Translations under genes and position numbers: made by a program
Assembly (NCBI GenBank): GCA_023423695.1
Contig: JAFAFA010000115.1
Coordinates: 1-25,482, forward strand
Source of the DNA: Pseudomonadota bacterium
GTDB taxonomy: Bacteria; Pseudomonadota; Alphaproteobacteria; Azospirillales; Azospirillaceae
Length of the DNA: 25,482 bases
Reading direction: 5' to 3'
Part shown: piece after piece, positions 16,010-24,311 of the stretch
Layout: every line of letters starts with the position of its first letter
Position numbering within the stretch: the stretch's first letter is position 1
The notes under the pieces: generated by a model
Seen by the model: the letters and a program-made list of their open reading frames with translations, nothing else
Told to the model about the DNA's origin: nothing
The model's database searches: none

Positions 16010-18298
16010 GTGGAAAGCGTGGTCGGTTTCGCTGGCTTCTTTTGGAACAAGGAAACCCGGCGCGAGGCCGAACATGCAGCCGCAGACCGCGACCGCTGGC
16101 GGGCGATGCTCGCCGCCTCTCCCTACCCCTGGTGCGCCTGGACCGAATCGGGCGGGGGCGCCCTGTCGGACGAGGCGGCGGCCCTGCTGGGCATCTCCAA
16201 GGCCGACGCCCTGCCGGACGCGGTGTCGTCGCCCGACTTCACCGCCGCCCTTGCCCGCCTGCGCCGCGACGGCGAGCCTTTCCGCTGCGAAGGTCTGGCG
16301 CCGGATGGCCGGCGTCTTGTGCTGACCGGCCGGCGCGGCTGTGCCGGCGACAGCTGCTGCGACGTGGTGTGGATCGAGGACGTCACCGTCGCCCGCGACG
16401 CCGCGCAGGATGCGACCCGCCGTCACGAGAAGGAAACCGGGGCCGCCCGCTCCCGCCTTGCCGAGCTGCAGGCGATGGCCGACGCCCTGCCGATCCCGGT
16501 GTGGATGCGCGACCGCTCGTTACGGCTGTCCTGGTGCAACCGCGCCTATGCCCGCGCCGTCGACAGCGATCCGGACAGCGTGGTGACGGAAGGACGGGAA
16601 CTGACCGTCACCGGCCCGGCCCTGGCCGAACGGGCACGCAGCGGCGGCTTCGCCCAGTCCGACCGCGCCCCCGTGGTGATCGGCACCGAACGCCGCCTGC
16701 TGGAGGTGACGGAGGCGCCGCTGCCGCTGACCGACGGCGGCGGCACGCTGGTGGTCGGCTATGCCCTGGACCTTACCCCGCTGGAGGAGCTGCGCGGCGA
16801 ACTGGACCGCCACCTGACCGCCCATGCGGAAGTGCTGGAAAGGCTGGGCACCGCGATCGCCATCTTCGGTCCCGACACCCGCCTGACCTTCTTCAACCAG
16901 GCCTATGCCCGGCTGTGGGACCTGGACGAGGCGTGGCTGCGCACCGAGCCCACCAACGCCGAGTTGCTGGAGGAGCTGCGCGCCCGCCGCCGCCTGCCGG
17001 AATATGCCGACTACCAGACCTTCAAGCGCGAGCGCCTGACCCGCTACACCCATCTGGTGGAGCCGTTGGAGGAGATGCTGCACCTGCCCGACGGCACCAC
17101 GCTGCGCCATCTGGCCGCCCCCCATCCCCAGGGCGGGCTGATCACCATCCTGGAGGACGTGACCAACACGCTGGCGCTGGAATCCTCCTACAACACGCTG
17201 ATGGCGGTGCAGCAGGAGACGCTGGACAATCTGGCGGAGGGCATCGCGGTGTTCGGCGGCGACGGCCGGCTGAAGCTGTCCAACCCGGCCTTCGCCCGCA
17301 TCTGGGATCTGGCGGACGGCGACCTGCATGGCGAACCGCACATCGCCGACGTCTTCGAACGCATGCGCCCGCTGCTGGAGATCGCGCCGCCGGACAAGGC
17401 AGGCGAGGCCGCCGCCTCCGGCTGGGACTCCCTGAAGGAGGAGCTGATTGGCGCCACGCTGGAACGCAGCGTCCGCTCCGGCCGGGTAGAGCGCAGCGAC
17501 GGATCGGTGGTGGAGTTCTCCACCCTGCCGCTGCCCGATGGGGCGGTGCTGAACAGCTATCTGGACGTCACCGACGGCGCCCGGCTGGAGACGGCGCTGC
17601 GCGCCTCCAACGCGGCGCTGGAGGCTGCCGACCAGTTGAAGAGCGAGTTCATCGCCAACGTCTCCCACCATCTGCGCACGCCGCTGAACGGCATCATCGG
17701 CTTCGCCGAGGTTCTGGCGAACCAGTATTTCGGCGAACTCAATGCCCGGCAGATGGAGTATGTGCGCAGCATGCTGTCGGCCGGGGAGCGGCTGCTGGAA
17801 CTGATCGACGACGTGGTCGACCTGACCAGCCTGGGGGCCGGCGTGACCACGCTGGAGCGCGAGTCGGTCAGCCTGCCCGACCTGCTCGACTCGGTGGCCA
17901 GCCTCACCCGCGAATGGGCCCGGCGCGAGGGGCTGCGCATGGAGGTGGTGGCGCCGGAGGCGCTGGGCGAAATCGAGGGCGACGGCAAGCGGCTGAAGCA
18001 GGCGCTGTTCACCCTGGTGGTCGGCGCCATCCGCAACCCGCCGGCCGACCGCCGCATCCGCTTGGCCGGCGAGCGGCTGAACGGCAGCATCACCCTGTCG
18101 GTCAGCGGTGCCGCTCCGCCGGACGCCGATCCGCAGGGCGCGGCCGCACTCGGCGTGTCGCTGGCGCGCAACGTGATGGAACTGCATGGCGGCCGGCTGG
18201 AACTGGACGACTCCGGCGCCACCGGCGTCTACCGCAACGCCCATGTGCGCTGCATCATGCCGGTGCGCGCACCCGCCAACGGCGTGAGGGCCGGCTGA
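16010..18298 (+). CDS. Multi-PAS sensor histidine kinase-like protein with degenerate ATPase domain
   Basis: This 762-residue protein has no clear membrane segment and is probably cytoplasmic. Four PAS-like regions can be seen, beginning near residues 28, 150, 272 and 403. The last two share an obvious duplicated pattern (GTAIAIFGPDTRLTFFNQAYARLWDL and GIAVFGGDGRLKLSNPAFARIWDL). The HisKA-type helices follow, with His553 in NVSHHLRTPLNGIIGFAEV. The ATPase domain is eroded. The N-box position reads ALFTLVVGAIRNPP with no expected Asn, no DxGxG motif is found, and the G2 region is reduced to AALGVSLARNVMELHGG. The dimerisation part resembles the PAS kinases of Rhodospirillales that are related to DivL. 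The GTG at 16010 is used; GTG at 16019 is an alternative. The hybrid kinase ends 164 nt upstream. Confidence 0.88.
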   Translation: MESVVGFAGFFWNKETRREAEHAAADRDRWRAMLAASPYPWCAWTESGGGALSDEAAALLGISKADALPDAVSSPDFTAALARLRRDGEPFRCEGLAPDGRRLVLTGRRGCAGDSCCDVVWIEDVTVARDAAQDATRRHEKETGAARSRLAELQAMADALPIPVWMRDRSLRLSWCNRAYARAVDSDPDSVVTEGRELTVTGPALAERARSGGFAQSDRAPVVIGTERRLLEVTEAPLPLTDGGGTLVVGYALDLTPLEELRGELDRHLTAHAEVLERLGTAIAIFGPDTRLTFFNQAYARLWDLDEAWLRTEPTNAELLEELRARRRLPEYADYQTFKRERLTRYTHLVEPLEEMLHLPDGTTLRHLAAPHPQGGLITILEDVTNTLALESSYNTLMAVQQETLDNLAEGIAVFGGDGRLKLSNPAFARIWDLADGDLHGEPHIADVFERMRPLLEIAPPDKAGEAAASGWDSLKEELIGATLERSVRSGRVERSDGSVVEFSTLPLPDGAVLNSYLDVTDGARLETALRASNAALEAADQLKSEFIANVSHHLRTPLNGIIGFAEVLANQYFGELNARQMEYVRSMLSAGERLLELIDDVVDLTSLGAGVTTLERESVSLPDLLDSVASLTREWARREGLRMEVVAPEALGEIEGDGKRLKQALFTLVVGAIRNPPADRRIRLAGERLNGSITLSVSGAAPPDADPQGAAALGVSLARNVMELHGGRLELDDSGATGVYRNAHVRCIMPVRAPANGVRAG

Positions 18299-18369
18299 CC
18301 GGGACCCAAACCCTGCTGCCGGCGTTAATCTTGTCCCACCAGATCCCGTGCAGTGCGGAGCCGCCGACG

Positions 18370-18681
18370 ATGCCCAAGCCCCTGACCCTGTCCATCCCCC
18401 ATTCGCTCGGCCGGGCGGAGGCCAAGCGCCGGCTGGTCGACGGCATGGGCGAGGCGCGGGCCCGCCTCAGCGCCGTGTCTGCTAGCGTCGATGACAGCTG
18501 GACCGACGACCGCCTGAACTTCCGCGTCGTGGCGCTGGCCCAGACCATCGCCGGCCACATCGACGTGCTGGACGACAGCGTCGAGATGGAGGTTCAACTG
18601 CCCTGGGCGCTGGCCCTGCTGGCCGACAAGATCAAGAACAAGGTGTCGCGCCAGGGCACGCTGATGCTGGAGAAGAAGTAA
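18370..18681 (+). CDS. Polyhydroxyalkanoic acid system family protein
   Basis: This 103-residue protein resembles the PHA_gran_rgn family found with polyhydroxyalkanoate storage genes. Recognisable parts are the IPHSLGRAEAKRRL start, a central DDRLNFRVVALAQTIAGHIDVLDDSVEMEVQLPWALALLADKIK segment (here shown only in part in the family) and a basic C-terminus. Its biochemical role is not firmly known; a link to storage granules rests on the family name. The ATG at 18370 has CGGAG nine bases upstream. It follows the PAS kinase by 71 nt on the same strand and may be in its transcript. No other PHA gene lies in the window. Confidence 0.8.
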   Translation: MPKPLTLSIPHSLGRAEAKRRLVDGMGEARARLSAVSASVDDSWTDDRLNFRVVALAQTIAGHIDVLDDSVEMEVQLPWALALLADKIKNKVSRQGTLMLEKK

Positions 18682-18721
18682 GGATCAGGGGAGGTGCGGG
18701 CTCCGATTGCTCCCACCCCAA

Positions 18722-18806
18722 CCCTCCCCCGCTCTCAGCGGACCTACGGTCCGCCTGCCGCGTCAGCACAAAGCATAGCTTTGTGCGAGAGCTGGGCGGG
18801 GGAGGG
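18722..18806. repeat. 85-bp intergenic palindromic element with nested hairpins
   Basis: An outer stem pairs CCCTCCCCC (18722-18730) plus GCTCTC (18731-18736) with GAGAGC (18787-18792) and GGGGGAGGG (18798-18806), leaving a five-base bulge. Inside lie two perfect hairpins: GCGGACC-TAC-GGTCCGC (18738-18754) and GCACAAAGC-ATA-GCTTTGTGC (18766-18786). The whole can fold as a multi-branched structure between two convergent genes. The form is that of a dispersed palindromic repeat, but no second copy lies in this window. Confidence 0.75.
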
Positions 18807-18839
18807 AGCAAGTGCTTGATTGGGAAGGCGGCGGCAGTC

Positions 18840-18862
18840 CCTCCCCTGCGAAGCGGGGGAGG
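18840..18862. terminator. Possible bidirectional terminator hairpin
   Basis: CCTCCCCTGC (18840-18849) pairs with GCGGGGGAGG (18853-18862) over ten base pairs, including one G-U, around a GAA loop. It sits between convergent genes and is followed by TTAGG on the plus strand. There is no proper T-run, so it could equally belong to the repeat family of the neighbouring palindrome. Confidence 0.45.
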
Positions 18863-18909
18863 TTAGGAGGGGGCATCGTCAGCCGACGCTTCCCCCATCC
18901 TTACCTCCT

Positions 18910-19935
18910 TCACCCCTCCGACGGCTCCTCCACCCTGCGGCGGGCGAGCGGGTGGTGGTCGTGCATGACCTTCTTCAGCCGTTCCGTCACCACATGGGTG
19001 TAGATCTGTGTCGTCGCGATGTCGGCATGCCCCAGCATCTTCTGGACGGAACGCAGATCGGCGCCATGGTCCAGCAGATGGGTGGCGAAGGCGTGGCGCA
19101 GAACGTGCGGGCTGACCTTCTCCGGGGCGATGCCGGCGTCGATCGCCAGCTGTTTCAGCAACTGGGCGAAGCGCTGGCGCGTCAGGTGCCCTTCGGCGGA
19201 GCTGCGTGACGGGAAGAGGAAGGGGCTGTGCCCGGCCTCGGCACCGGCGGCCGGCGGAATGAAGTGGCCCCGCAAGGGGATGTAGGCCGCCAGTGCCGCC
19301 AGCGCCGGGTCTGACAGCGGGACCATGCGTTCCTTGCCGCCCTTGCCGCGCACCAGCAGGCCGCGGCCGTCGCGCATGATGGCGGTCATCGGCAGGCCGA
19401 CCAGCTCCGAAACGCGCAGGCCGGTGGCATAGAGCACCTCCAGCAGGGCCACCAGCCGCAGCCCCTCCGGCCCTCCGCGCGCCTCGGCGGTGGACAGCAT
19501 GGCGCCGACCTCCGCCTCCGTCAGGATCTTGGGCAGCGGGCGGCCCTGCTTGGGGCTGTCGAGCGGGGAGGCGGGATCGTCGACCCGCCGGCCCTCCGAC
19601 AGCAGGAACCGGTAGAACTGCCGCATCGCCGACAGCCGCCGCGCCACCGTCCGCGGCGCGCCATCCTTGCTCTGCACTGCCAGATAGGCGCGCAGATCCT
19701 CGGTGCCGGCCGCTTCCAGCGCCACGCTGCGCTGGGCCAGCCAGCGTCCCAGGTCGGTGAGGTCGCGTTCATAGGCCAGCCGCGTGTTCACCGCCGCCCC
19801 GCGCTCCGCCGTCAGCATATCGAGAAAGGCGTCCAGATGCGGCGAGGTGGCGAGCGGGCGCGGCTTGCACGGCCGGCCCCGGCGCTTGGCCGGACTCTTG
19901 GGGGCGGTCATCGTGGCGACAGGCTTTCCGGGCAT
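18910..19935 (-). CDS. xerD: Tyrosine recombinase XerD
   Basis: XerD resolves chromosome dimers at dif with XerC and the FtsK translocase. The N-terminal SAM-like core-binding domain spans ~33-120. The catalytic residues of the tyrosine recombinase family are all present: Arg174 in ATGLRVSEL, Lys198 in RGKGGKERMVPL, His277 and Arg280 in HVLRHAFATHLL, His303 in LGHADI and the nucleophile Tyr312 in TTQIYTHV. At 341 residues it exceeds the usual ~300 because of a basic, proline-rich N-terminus. ATG 19935 is four bases after the upstream stop, while ATG 19911 (333 residues) is an alternative; neither has a strong ribosome site. Context beside aroK-aroB supports a chromosomal Xer protein and not a mobile integrase. 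Confidence 0.93.
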   Translation of the reverse strand: MPGKPVATMTAPKSPAKRRGRPCKPRPLATSPHLDAFLDMLTAERGAAVNTRLAYERDLTDLGRWLAQRSVALEAAGTEDLRAYLAVQSKDGAPRTVARRLSAMRQFYRFLLSEGRRVDDPASPLDSPKQGRPLPKILTEAEVGAMLSTAEARGGPEGLRLVALLEVLYATGLRVSELVGLPMTAIMRDGRGLLVRGKGGKERMVPLSDPALAALAAYIPLRGHFIPPAAGAEAGHSPFLFPSRSSAEGHLTRQRFAQLLKQLAIDAGIAPEKVSPHVLRHAFATHLLDHGADLRSVQKMLGHADIATTQIYTHVVTERLKKVMHDHHPLARRRVEEPSEG

Positions 19936-19939
19936 GGGT

Positions 19940-21832
19940 TCATTGCGCGCCCCGTTCGGAAAGGGCGGGATCGGGAGCGGCGGGGCCGGCGATGGGCGCC
20001 ATGGCTTCGCGGGCGAGGGCGCGGGCGTCCGGCTCCAGCCCGACAGCCTTCAGGTTGGCCGCCACCCGCGCGGTGACGACCGGCGGCCGGCCGGCCGGCC
20101 CGGCCTCCCCCAGCAGGAGCAGGGCGGCGACCACCGTCTCGCCCACCCGCCCGCCGGCGGCGGCATCGCCCAGCCGCTGCCACAGCGCCGGATCGACCCC
20201 GGCATCGCTGCCGCTGGGCGGCCCGGCGCCGTCGGTGGCCTGCATCCAGGCCTCGTCCGGCACCACCACGCCCGTCGCCTGCAGAAGGGCCAGCTGTCCT
20301 GCGATGCGGCTGCGGGCAGGATCGTCGGCGCTGCGCAGCGCCTCCTCCAGCCAGGCGGCCAGCGCGCGCGGATCCTCGGCGCCGCGCCCTGTCGTCACGA
20401 CCGCCAGCGGCCACAGCCAGGCGGTGTCGGCGCTCCGCCCGCCGCGCAGGGCCAGATCGTGCCAGCGCCGCGCCTGATCGAGACGGCCCTGCGCGTAATA
20501 GAGCCGTGCCGCGGCCGGGGCCAACGCCGCGGCGTCCCCGCTCGGCGACACGGTGTCGAGCAGTCCGGCCGCCGCACCGCCGACTGGCCCGGCGCGCAGG
20601 CGCGGGTCCACCAGCTCCACCGCCAGGGAGGCCAACGCGAGGCGGCGCTGCCCGTCCATCGCCGCCGCCATCGCCTGATGGACCAGGGCGCGGGTGCGGG
20701 CGCCGCGGTCGCGCCGGGCGATGTCCCTGACCCGCAGCAGCTCGTCGCCCGATGGCGGCACCTGGACATAGAGGTCGAGCAGCTGGCGGGCGTCGAGGAA
20801 CAGGGAGGCCGCCGCCCGTTCCCCGGCTGCGGCGCGGGTGGCGGGATCGGCGGAGGGATTGGTGGCGATGGCGGCCAGGGCCGGCGGGGTGTCCAGCGGC
20901 AGCCGGTCGGGCGGAACCCCGATCCGCGCCGTCCGCATGGCGGCCAGCGTCAGCGCCAGTCCTTCGGGGTCGCCGTGCAGGATCAGCGAACGGGCAGGGG
21001 GCGCCGCCGCGCCGGCCAGTGCATCGGCCACCATCAGGAACGGATCGGATCGCCGGCCACCGCTCCGCAGGCTCGCCAGCGCTTCGTCCGTGCCGGCGCG
21101 GTTGCCGACACGGGCATGGCAGAACAGCGCCAGCCTGGTCCAGTAGGCGGAGGCGAAGCTCTTGCCGCGGGCGAGTGCGCGGGTGCAGTCCAGGCCGCCG
21201 CGCACCAGTTCCGCATCGGTCAGCGCCTTCGCCGCCTCCTCGTCCGCCGCCAGCGCCGCGGGCAGCAGGGCTGCCAGATCGGCCGCTCCGGCGGGATCGC
21301 CGATGCGCGCCAGCTTCTCGATACGGAGCGCGCCGAAGCGGCGGGGCGGCGGCGCCTCCCCATCGGCCACGGCCGGGGACCCGGCGCTCAGCAGCAGCCG
21401 GCGCTCCAGCGCCTTGACGGCGGGGGAGGGCGTATCGACGGGAAGAGCGGCGATCAGCGGCAGAAGCTCCGCCCGGCCGATACCGCGCCAGGGATCGGCA
21501 CCCAGCCCCTGCAGCCCGCTCAGCGCGCCCGCCCCGTCCGGATCGGGCGCACCCAGCGCCTCGCGCGCGACCGGCGCCGGACGCGCCACCACCGGGGAGA
21601 CGGGCGGCGGCGGGACGACCGCGGGCGGGTAGGCCGGAACGATGGCGGGGGCAGGGGCGGGGACCGAAGCAGGCGCCTGCGTTCCGGCGTCAGGCGTCAG
21701 CCGGACCGGTGGGCCGACGATCTGCGCCGTGGCGGTCCCCATCCAGCCGGCCGCCAGCAGGACGGCCAGCAGCAGAGCCGATGACGGAACGGCCCCGGCC
21801 GATGGTCGGGGTTCAGCGCGGGAAGCGCTCAT
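19940..21832 (-). CDS. Secreted Ala-rich helical protein of unknown function
   Basis: I do not recognise this 630-residue protein. It starts with a signal peptide: a basic segment, hydrophobic ALLLAVLLAAGWMG and a likely cut after ATAQ. A proline/alanine/valine-rich linker of ~70 residues follows. The remainder is nearly all Ala/Leu/Arg-rich amphipathic helices of the kind found in TPR or Sel1-like solenoids, without a strict repeat consensus. No catalytic motif is visible. It should lie in the periplasm or outside the cell. The ATG at 21832 is inside the end of the 46-residue membrane-protein gene (20-nt overlap), and xerD starts four bases after its stop, so the three are probably one operon. 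The helical-repeat reading is a visual judgement. Confidence 0.82.
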   Translation of the reverse strand: MSASRAEPRPSAGAVPSSALLLAVLLAAGWMGTATAQIVGPPVRLTPDAGTQAPASVPAPAPAIVPAYPPAVVPPPPVSPVVARPAPVAREALGAPDPDGAGALSGLQGLGADPWRGIGRAELLPLIAALPVDTPSPAVKALERRLLLSAGSPAVADGEAPPPRRFGALRIEKLARIGDPAGAADLAALLPAALAADEEAAKALTDAELVRGGLDCTRALARGKSFASAYWTRLALFCHARVGNRAGTDEALASLRSGGRRSDPFLMVADALAGAAAPPARSLILHGDPEGLALTLAAMRTARIGVPPDRLPLDTPPALAAIATNPSADPATRAAAGERAAASLFLDARQLLDLYVQVPPSGDELLRVRDIARRDRGARTRALVHQAMAAAMDGQRRLALASLAVELVDPRLRAGPVGGAAAGLLDTVSPSGDAAALAPAAARLYYAQGRLDQARRWHDLALRGGRSADTAWLWPLAVVTTGRGAEDPRALAAWLEEALRSADDPARSRIAGQLALLQATGVVVPDEAWMQATDGAGPPSGSDAGVDPALWQRLGDAAAGGRVGETVVAALLLLGEAGPAGRPPVVTARVAANLKAVGLEPDARALAREAMAPIAGPAAPDPALSERGAQ

Positions 21833-21953
21833 CCGGCAGAACCTTCTCCACCGTCTTCGATGGAGCCGGCAGGTCCCACGAGGCGAGGAAAACCATGCCA
21901 CCGGCGATCACCAGCAACAGCAGGACGATAAGGATCGAGAGAAACCGGCTCAT
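21813..21953 (-). CDS. Small single-span membrane protein
   Basis: This 46-residue protein opens MSRFLSILIVLLLLVIAGG, continues as a single membrane helix and ends in a short polar tail with KTVEKVLPDERFPR. It could be an inner-membrane protein with its tail outside the cytoplasm, or an uncleaved signal anchor. The ATG at 21953 is preferred because the frame upstream is GC-rich leader without features. Its last 20 bases overlap the start of the 630-residue secreted protein, implying translational coupling and a shared role at the envelope. Function is unknown. Confidence 0.75.
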   Translation of the reverse strand: MSRFLSILIVLLLLVIAGGMVFLASWDLPAPSKTVEKVLPDERFPR

Positions 21954-22321
21954 GGCACCAAGGACGCGTTGTGTCGGAAAACAGCGGATCGGAGCGGAGC
22001 TACCATGCCCCGCGGTCGCGGGGCTTGGGACAAGCAATGGCTTTTCTGCTAAAGCATCCGCACCCCGGCCGCGGTGGAACCGGCGACCGGGAGCACCGCC
22101 GACGGAGACCCCGTTCGGCGGCGGCGCAGTGTAGCCACAGGTTGGACCGCGGCGCAACCCGCCCACCCGGCTTTTCGGGCCGGCTTTCCGGGAGGGTGCC
22201 TGGGTGCGCGCTTGTGCCGGTCAGCTTTCGGCGGGTATGAGTGTTGTCTGTTTCAGCGGTATGACGGCTGTCCCGCTGGATCGGGCGGACAGCGGAGTTG
22301 CGGGTACGGGTGGCGGATCAG
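21954..22321. other. Divergent intergenic region between the xerD operon and aroK
   Basis: These 368 bases hold no supported gene; open frames here are short GC-rich readings without family features. They must contain promoters for both the leftward membrane/secreted/xerD operon and the rightward aroKB pair. Only one clear structure was seen, GCCCCGC-GGTC-GCGGGGC (22007-22024), a 7-bp perfect hairpin in the leftward leader. No confident -35/-10 pair was found. Confidence 0.65.
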
Positions 22322-22981
22322 ATGGACGTGATGGGATTGCACAAGGCGACGGCGGCCCTGCTTCCGGAGACGGGGGCCGGTGCGGCGGAGGACAAGGCAC
22401 CGCTGCTGCCGCGCACCGTGGTGCTGGTCGGCCTGATGGGCGCCGGCAAGAGCGCCATCGGGCGCCGGCTGGCGACACGGCTCCACCTGCCCTTCCGCGA
22501 CGCCGACACCGAGATCGAGGCCGCGGCCGGCTGCTCCATCGCCGAGATCTTCACCCGCGACGGCGAACCGGTCTTCCGCTCCGTCGAGCGCCGCATCATC
22601 ACCCGCCTGCTGAAGGACGAGCCGGTGCACATCCTGGCGACCGGCGGCGGCGCCTTCATGGACCCTGAAACCCGCGCGGCCATCCGCCAGTACGGCGTTT
22701 CGGTCTGGCTGCACGCCGAACTGGACGTCCTGGTCGCCCGCACCGCGCGGCGCACCCACCGCCCCATCCTGAACCAGGGCGACCCGCGCGCCATCCTGGG
22801 CCGGCTGATGGAACAGCGCTATCCCGTCTATGCCGAGGCCGACCTGACCGTGGTCAGCGACGAACGGCCGCCCGACGTGACGGTGGAACTGGTGATCGAC
22901 GCGCTGGAGGCCCATTTCGGCGTCCAGCTTCCCCACCGCCAGCCGCGCGGCGGCCGGACGGCCAAGGCCGACGCCCCCTGA
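22322..22981 (+). CDS. aroK: Shikimate kinase
   Basis: AroK phosphorylates shikimate at the 3-hydroxyl using ATP in chorismate synthesis. The 219-residue protein has Walker A GLMGAGKS (residues 37-44), the shikimate-binding FRDADTEIE segment with Asp62, FRSVERRII, the GGGAF motif and RTHRPIL with its adenine/lid arginines. It is longer than the usual ~175 residues because of an N-terminal lead of ~30 residues and a C-terminal basic tail. The ATG at 22322 is preferred; the ATG at 22331 and a TTG at 22298 are alternatives, and no strong ribosome site separates them. aroB follows after 51 nt, the normal alphaproteobacterial order. Confidence 0.95.
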   Translation: MDVMGLHKATAALLPETGAGAAEDKAPLLPRTVVLVGLMGAGKSAIGRRLATRLHLPFRDADTEIEAAAGCSIAEIFTRDGEPVFRSVERRIITRLLKDEPVHILATGGGAFMDPETRAAIRQYGVSVWLHAELDVLVARTARRTHRPILNQGDPRAILGRLMEQRYPVYAEADLTVVSDERPPDVTVELVIDALEAHFGVQLPHRQPRGGRTAKADAP

Positions 22982-23032
22982 CGGCCGGTCCACACGCCCT
23001 TTCCTGAACCTCCAGCTTCGCGGACTGCCCCG

Positions 23033-24178
23033 ATGACCTCCGTCTCCGCCACCACCCCGGCCGCACTCGACACCGTTCGCCTGGAGCTGGGCGCCCGCAG
23101 CTACGACATCCTGGTCGGCGACGGCGTGCTGGCCGATGCCGGCGAGCGCATCGCCGCCGTCACCCGCGGCCGGGCGCCCATCGTGGTGACCGACGCCAAC
23201 GTGGCGCCGCTGCATCTGGACACGCTGAATGCCGCGATGCTGGCGGCGGGAATCGCGCCGCAGCCGGCCATCGTCCTGCCGGCCGGCGAGAAGACCAAGG
23301 ACTTCGGCCATTTCCAGCAGCTGATGGACGACATCCTGGGCCGCGGGATCGAGCGGTCGACCGTCCTGCTGGCGCTGGGCGGAGGTGTGATCGGCGACAT
23401 CACCGGCTTCGCCGCCGCGTCCGCCCTGCGCGGCATCGACTTCATCCAGGTGCCGACGACGCTGCTGTCCCAGGTCGACAGCTCGGTCGGCGGCAAGACC
23501 GGGATCAACAGCCGCCACGGCAAGAACCTGATCGGCGCCTTCCACCAGCCGCGGCTGGTCATCGCCGACACCGCCACGCTCGACACCCTGCCGCGGCGCG
23601 AGGTGCTGGCCGGCTATGCCGAGGTGGTGAAGTATGGCCTGATCCGCCAGCCCGATTTCTTCGCTTGGCTGGAGCAGAACGGCCGGCGGGTGGTGGACGG
23701 CGACAGCGACGCCCGGCGCCATGCCGTGACGGTCAGCTGCCGCGCCAAGGCCGATATCGTCGGCGTCGACGAGCGCGAGAGCGGCGACCGGGCGCTGCTG
23801 AACCTGGGTCACACTTTCGGCCATGCGCTGGAGGCGGCGACCGGCTTCGGCCAGACCCTGCTGCATGGCGAGGCGGTGGCGATCGGCATGGTGCTGGCCT
23901 TCGACCTGTCGGTCCGGCTGGGGCTTTGCCCGGCGGAGGATGCGCGGCGCGCCCGCGCCCATCTGGCCGAAGTCGGGCTGCCGGTGCGCCCGGCCGACAT
24001 TCCCGGCGTCGCCTGGGACGTGGACGGGCTGGTGCGGTCGATGGCCAAGGACAAGAAGGTGCAGGACGGCCGCATCACCTTCATCCTGGCCGACCGCATC
24101 GGCAACGCCTTCACCCGCCGCGACGTCGATGCCGCCGCCGTCCGCGCCGTTCTAGAAGAGGCGGTGGCCCCGGCCTGA
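23033..24178 (+). CDS. aroB: 3-Dehydroquinate synthase
   Basis: AroB converts DAHP to 3-dehydroquinate, the second shikimate-pathway step, using NAD+ and a divalent metal. The 381-residue protein has the NAD-binding GGGVIGDITGFAA (from residue 116) and the PTTLLSQVDSSVGGKTGIN signature. It also has the GKNLIGAFHQP loop, metal-ligand Glu in AEVVKYGL, and metal-ligand His in LGHTFGHALE and LLHGEAVAIGM. The ATG at 23033 is the first in frame, with a weak ribosome site. It is the second gene of an aroK-aroB pair, so flux to chorismate is set together with the trpBA genes elsewhere in the window only at pathway level. Confidence 0.97.
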   Translation: MTSVSATTPAALDTVRLELGARSYDILVGDGVLADAGERIAAVTRGRAPIVVTDANVAPLHLDTLNAAMLAAGIAPQPAIVLPAGEKTKDFGHFQQLMDDILGRGIERSTVLLALGGGVIGDITGFAAASALRGIDFIQVPTTLLSQVDSSVGGKTGINSRHGKNLIGAFHQPRLVIADTATLDTLPRREVLAGYAEVVKYGLIRQPDFFAWLEQNGRRVVDGDSDARRHAVTVSCRAKADIVGVDERESGDRALLNLGHTFGHALEAATGFGQTLLHGEAVAIGMVLAFDLSVRLGLCPAEDARRARAHLAEVGLPVRPADIPGVAWDVDGLVRSMAKDKKVQDGRITFILADRIGNAFTRRDVDAAAVRAVLEEAVAPA

Positions 24179-24311
24179 TGCCCGCACCCCTTTACTCGAA
24201 CATTTGCGGATAGTCAGTCTTTCGCACAATGGCGGTCCTCGCCGTTGCCCGCCCATACTCCGGCCCAAGGCCGCAGCCGCTCCGCCGCTGCGCAAGACGG
24301 GAGGATGGGCG

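Noticed and set aside
16042..18369. Long plus-strand frame overlapping the PAS kinase and continuous with the PHA-system protein
   Set aside because: The part before 18370 is a frame-shifted shadow of the PAS kinase, rich in Arg, Pro and Gly. Only the last 103 codons look like a real protein, with their own ribosome site.
18910..19935. Tyrosine recombinase considered as an integrase of a mobile element
   Set aside because: All features fit XerD. No attachment-site duplication, phage gene or excisionase lies nearby, and the setting beside aroKB is a housekeeping one.
21952..21975. Possible -24/-12 sigma-54 promoter (TGGCAC followed by GC at ten-base spacing)
   Set aside because: It lies over the start codon of the leftward gene and points away from any gene at that distance. 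The -12 element does not match TTGC.
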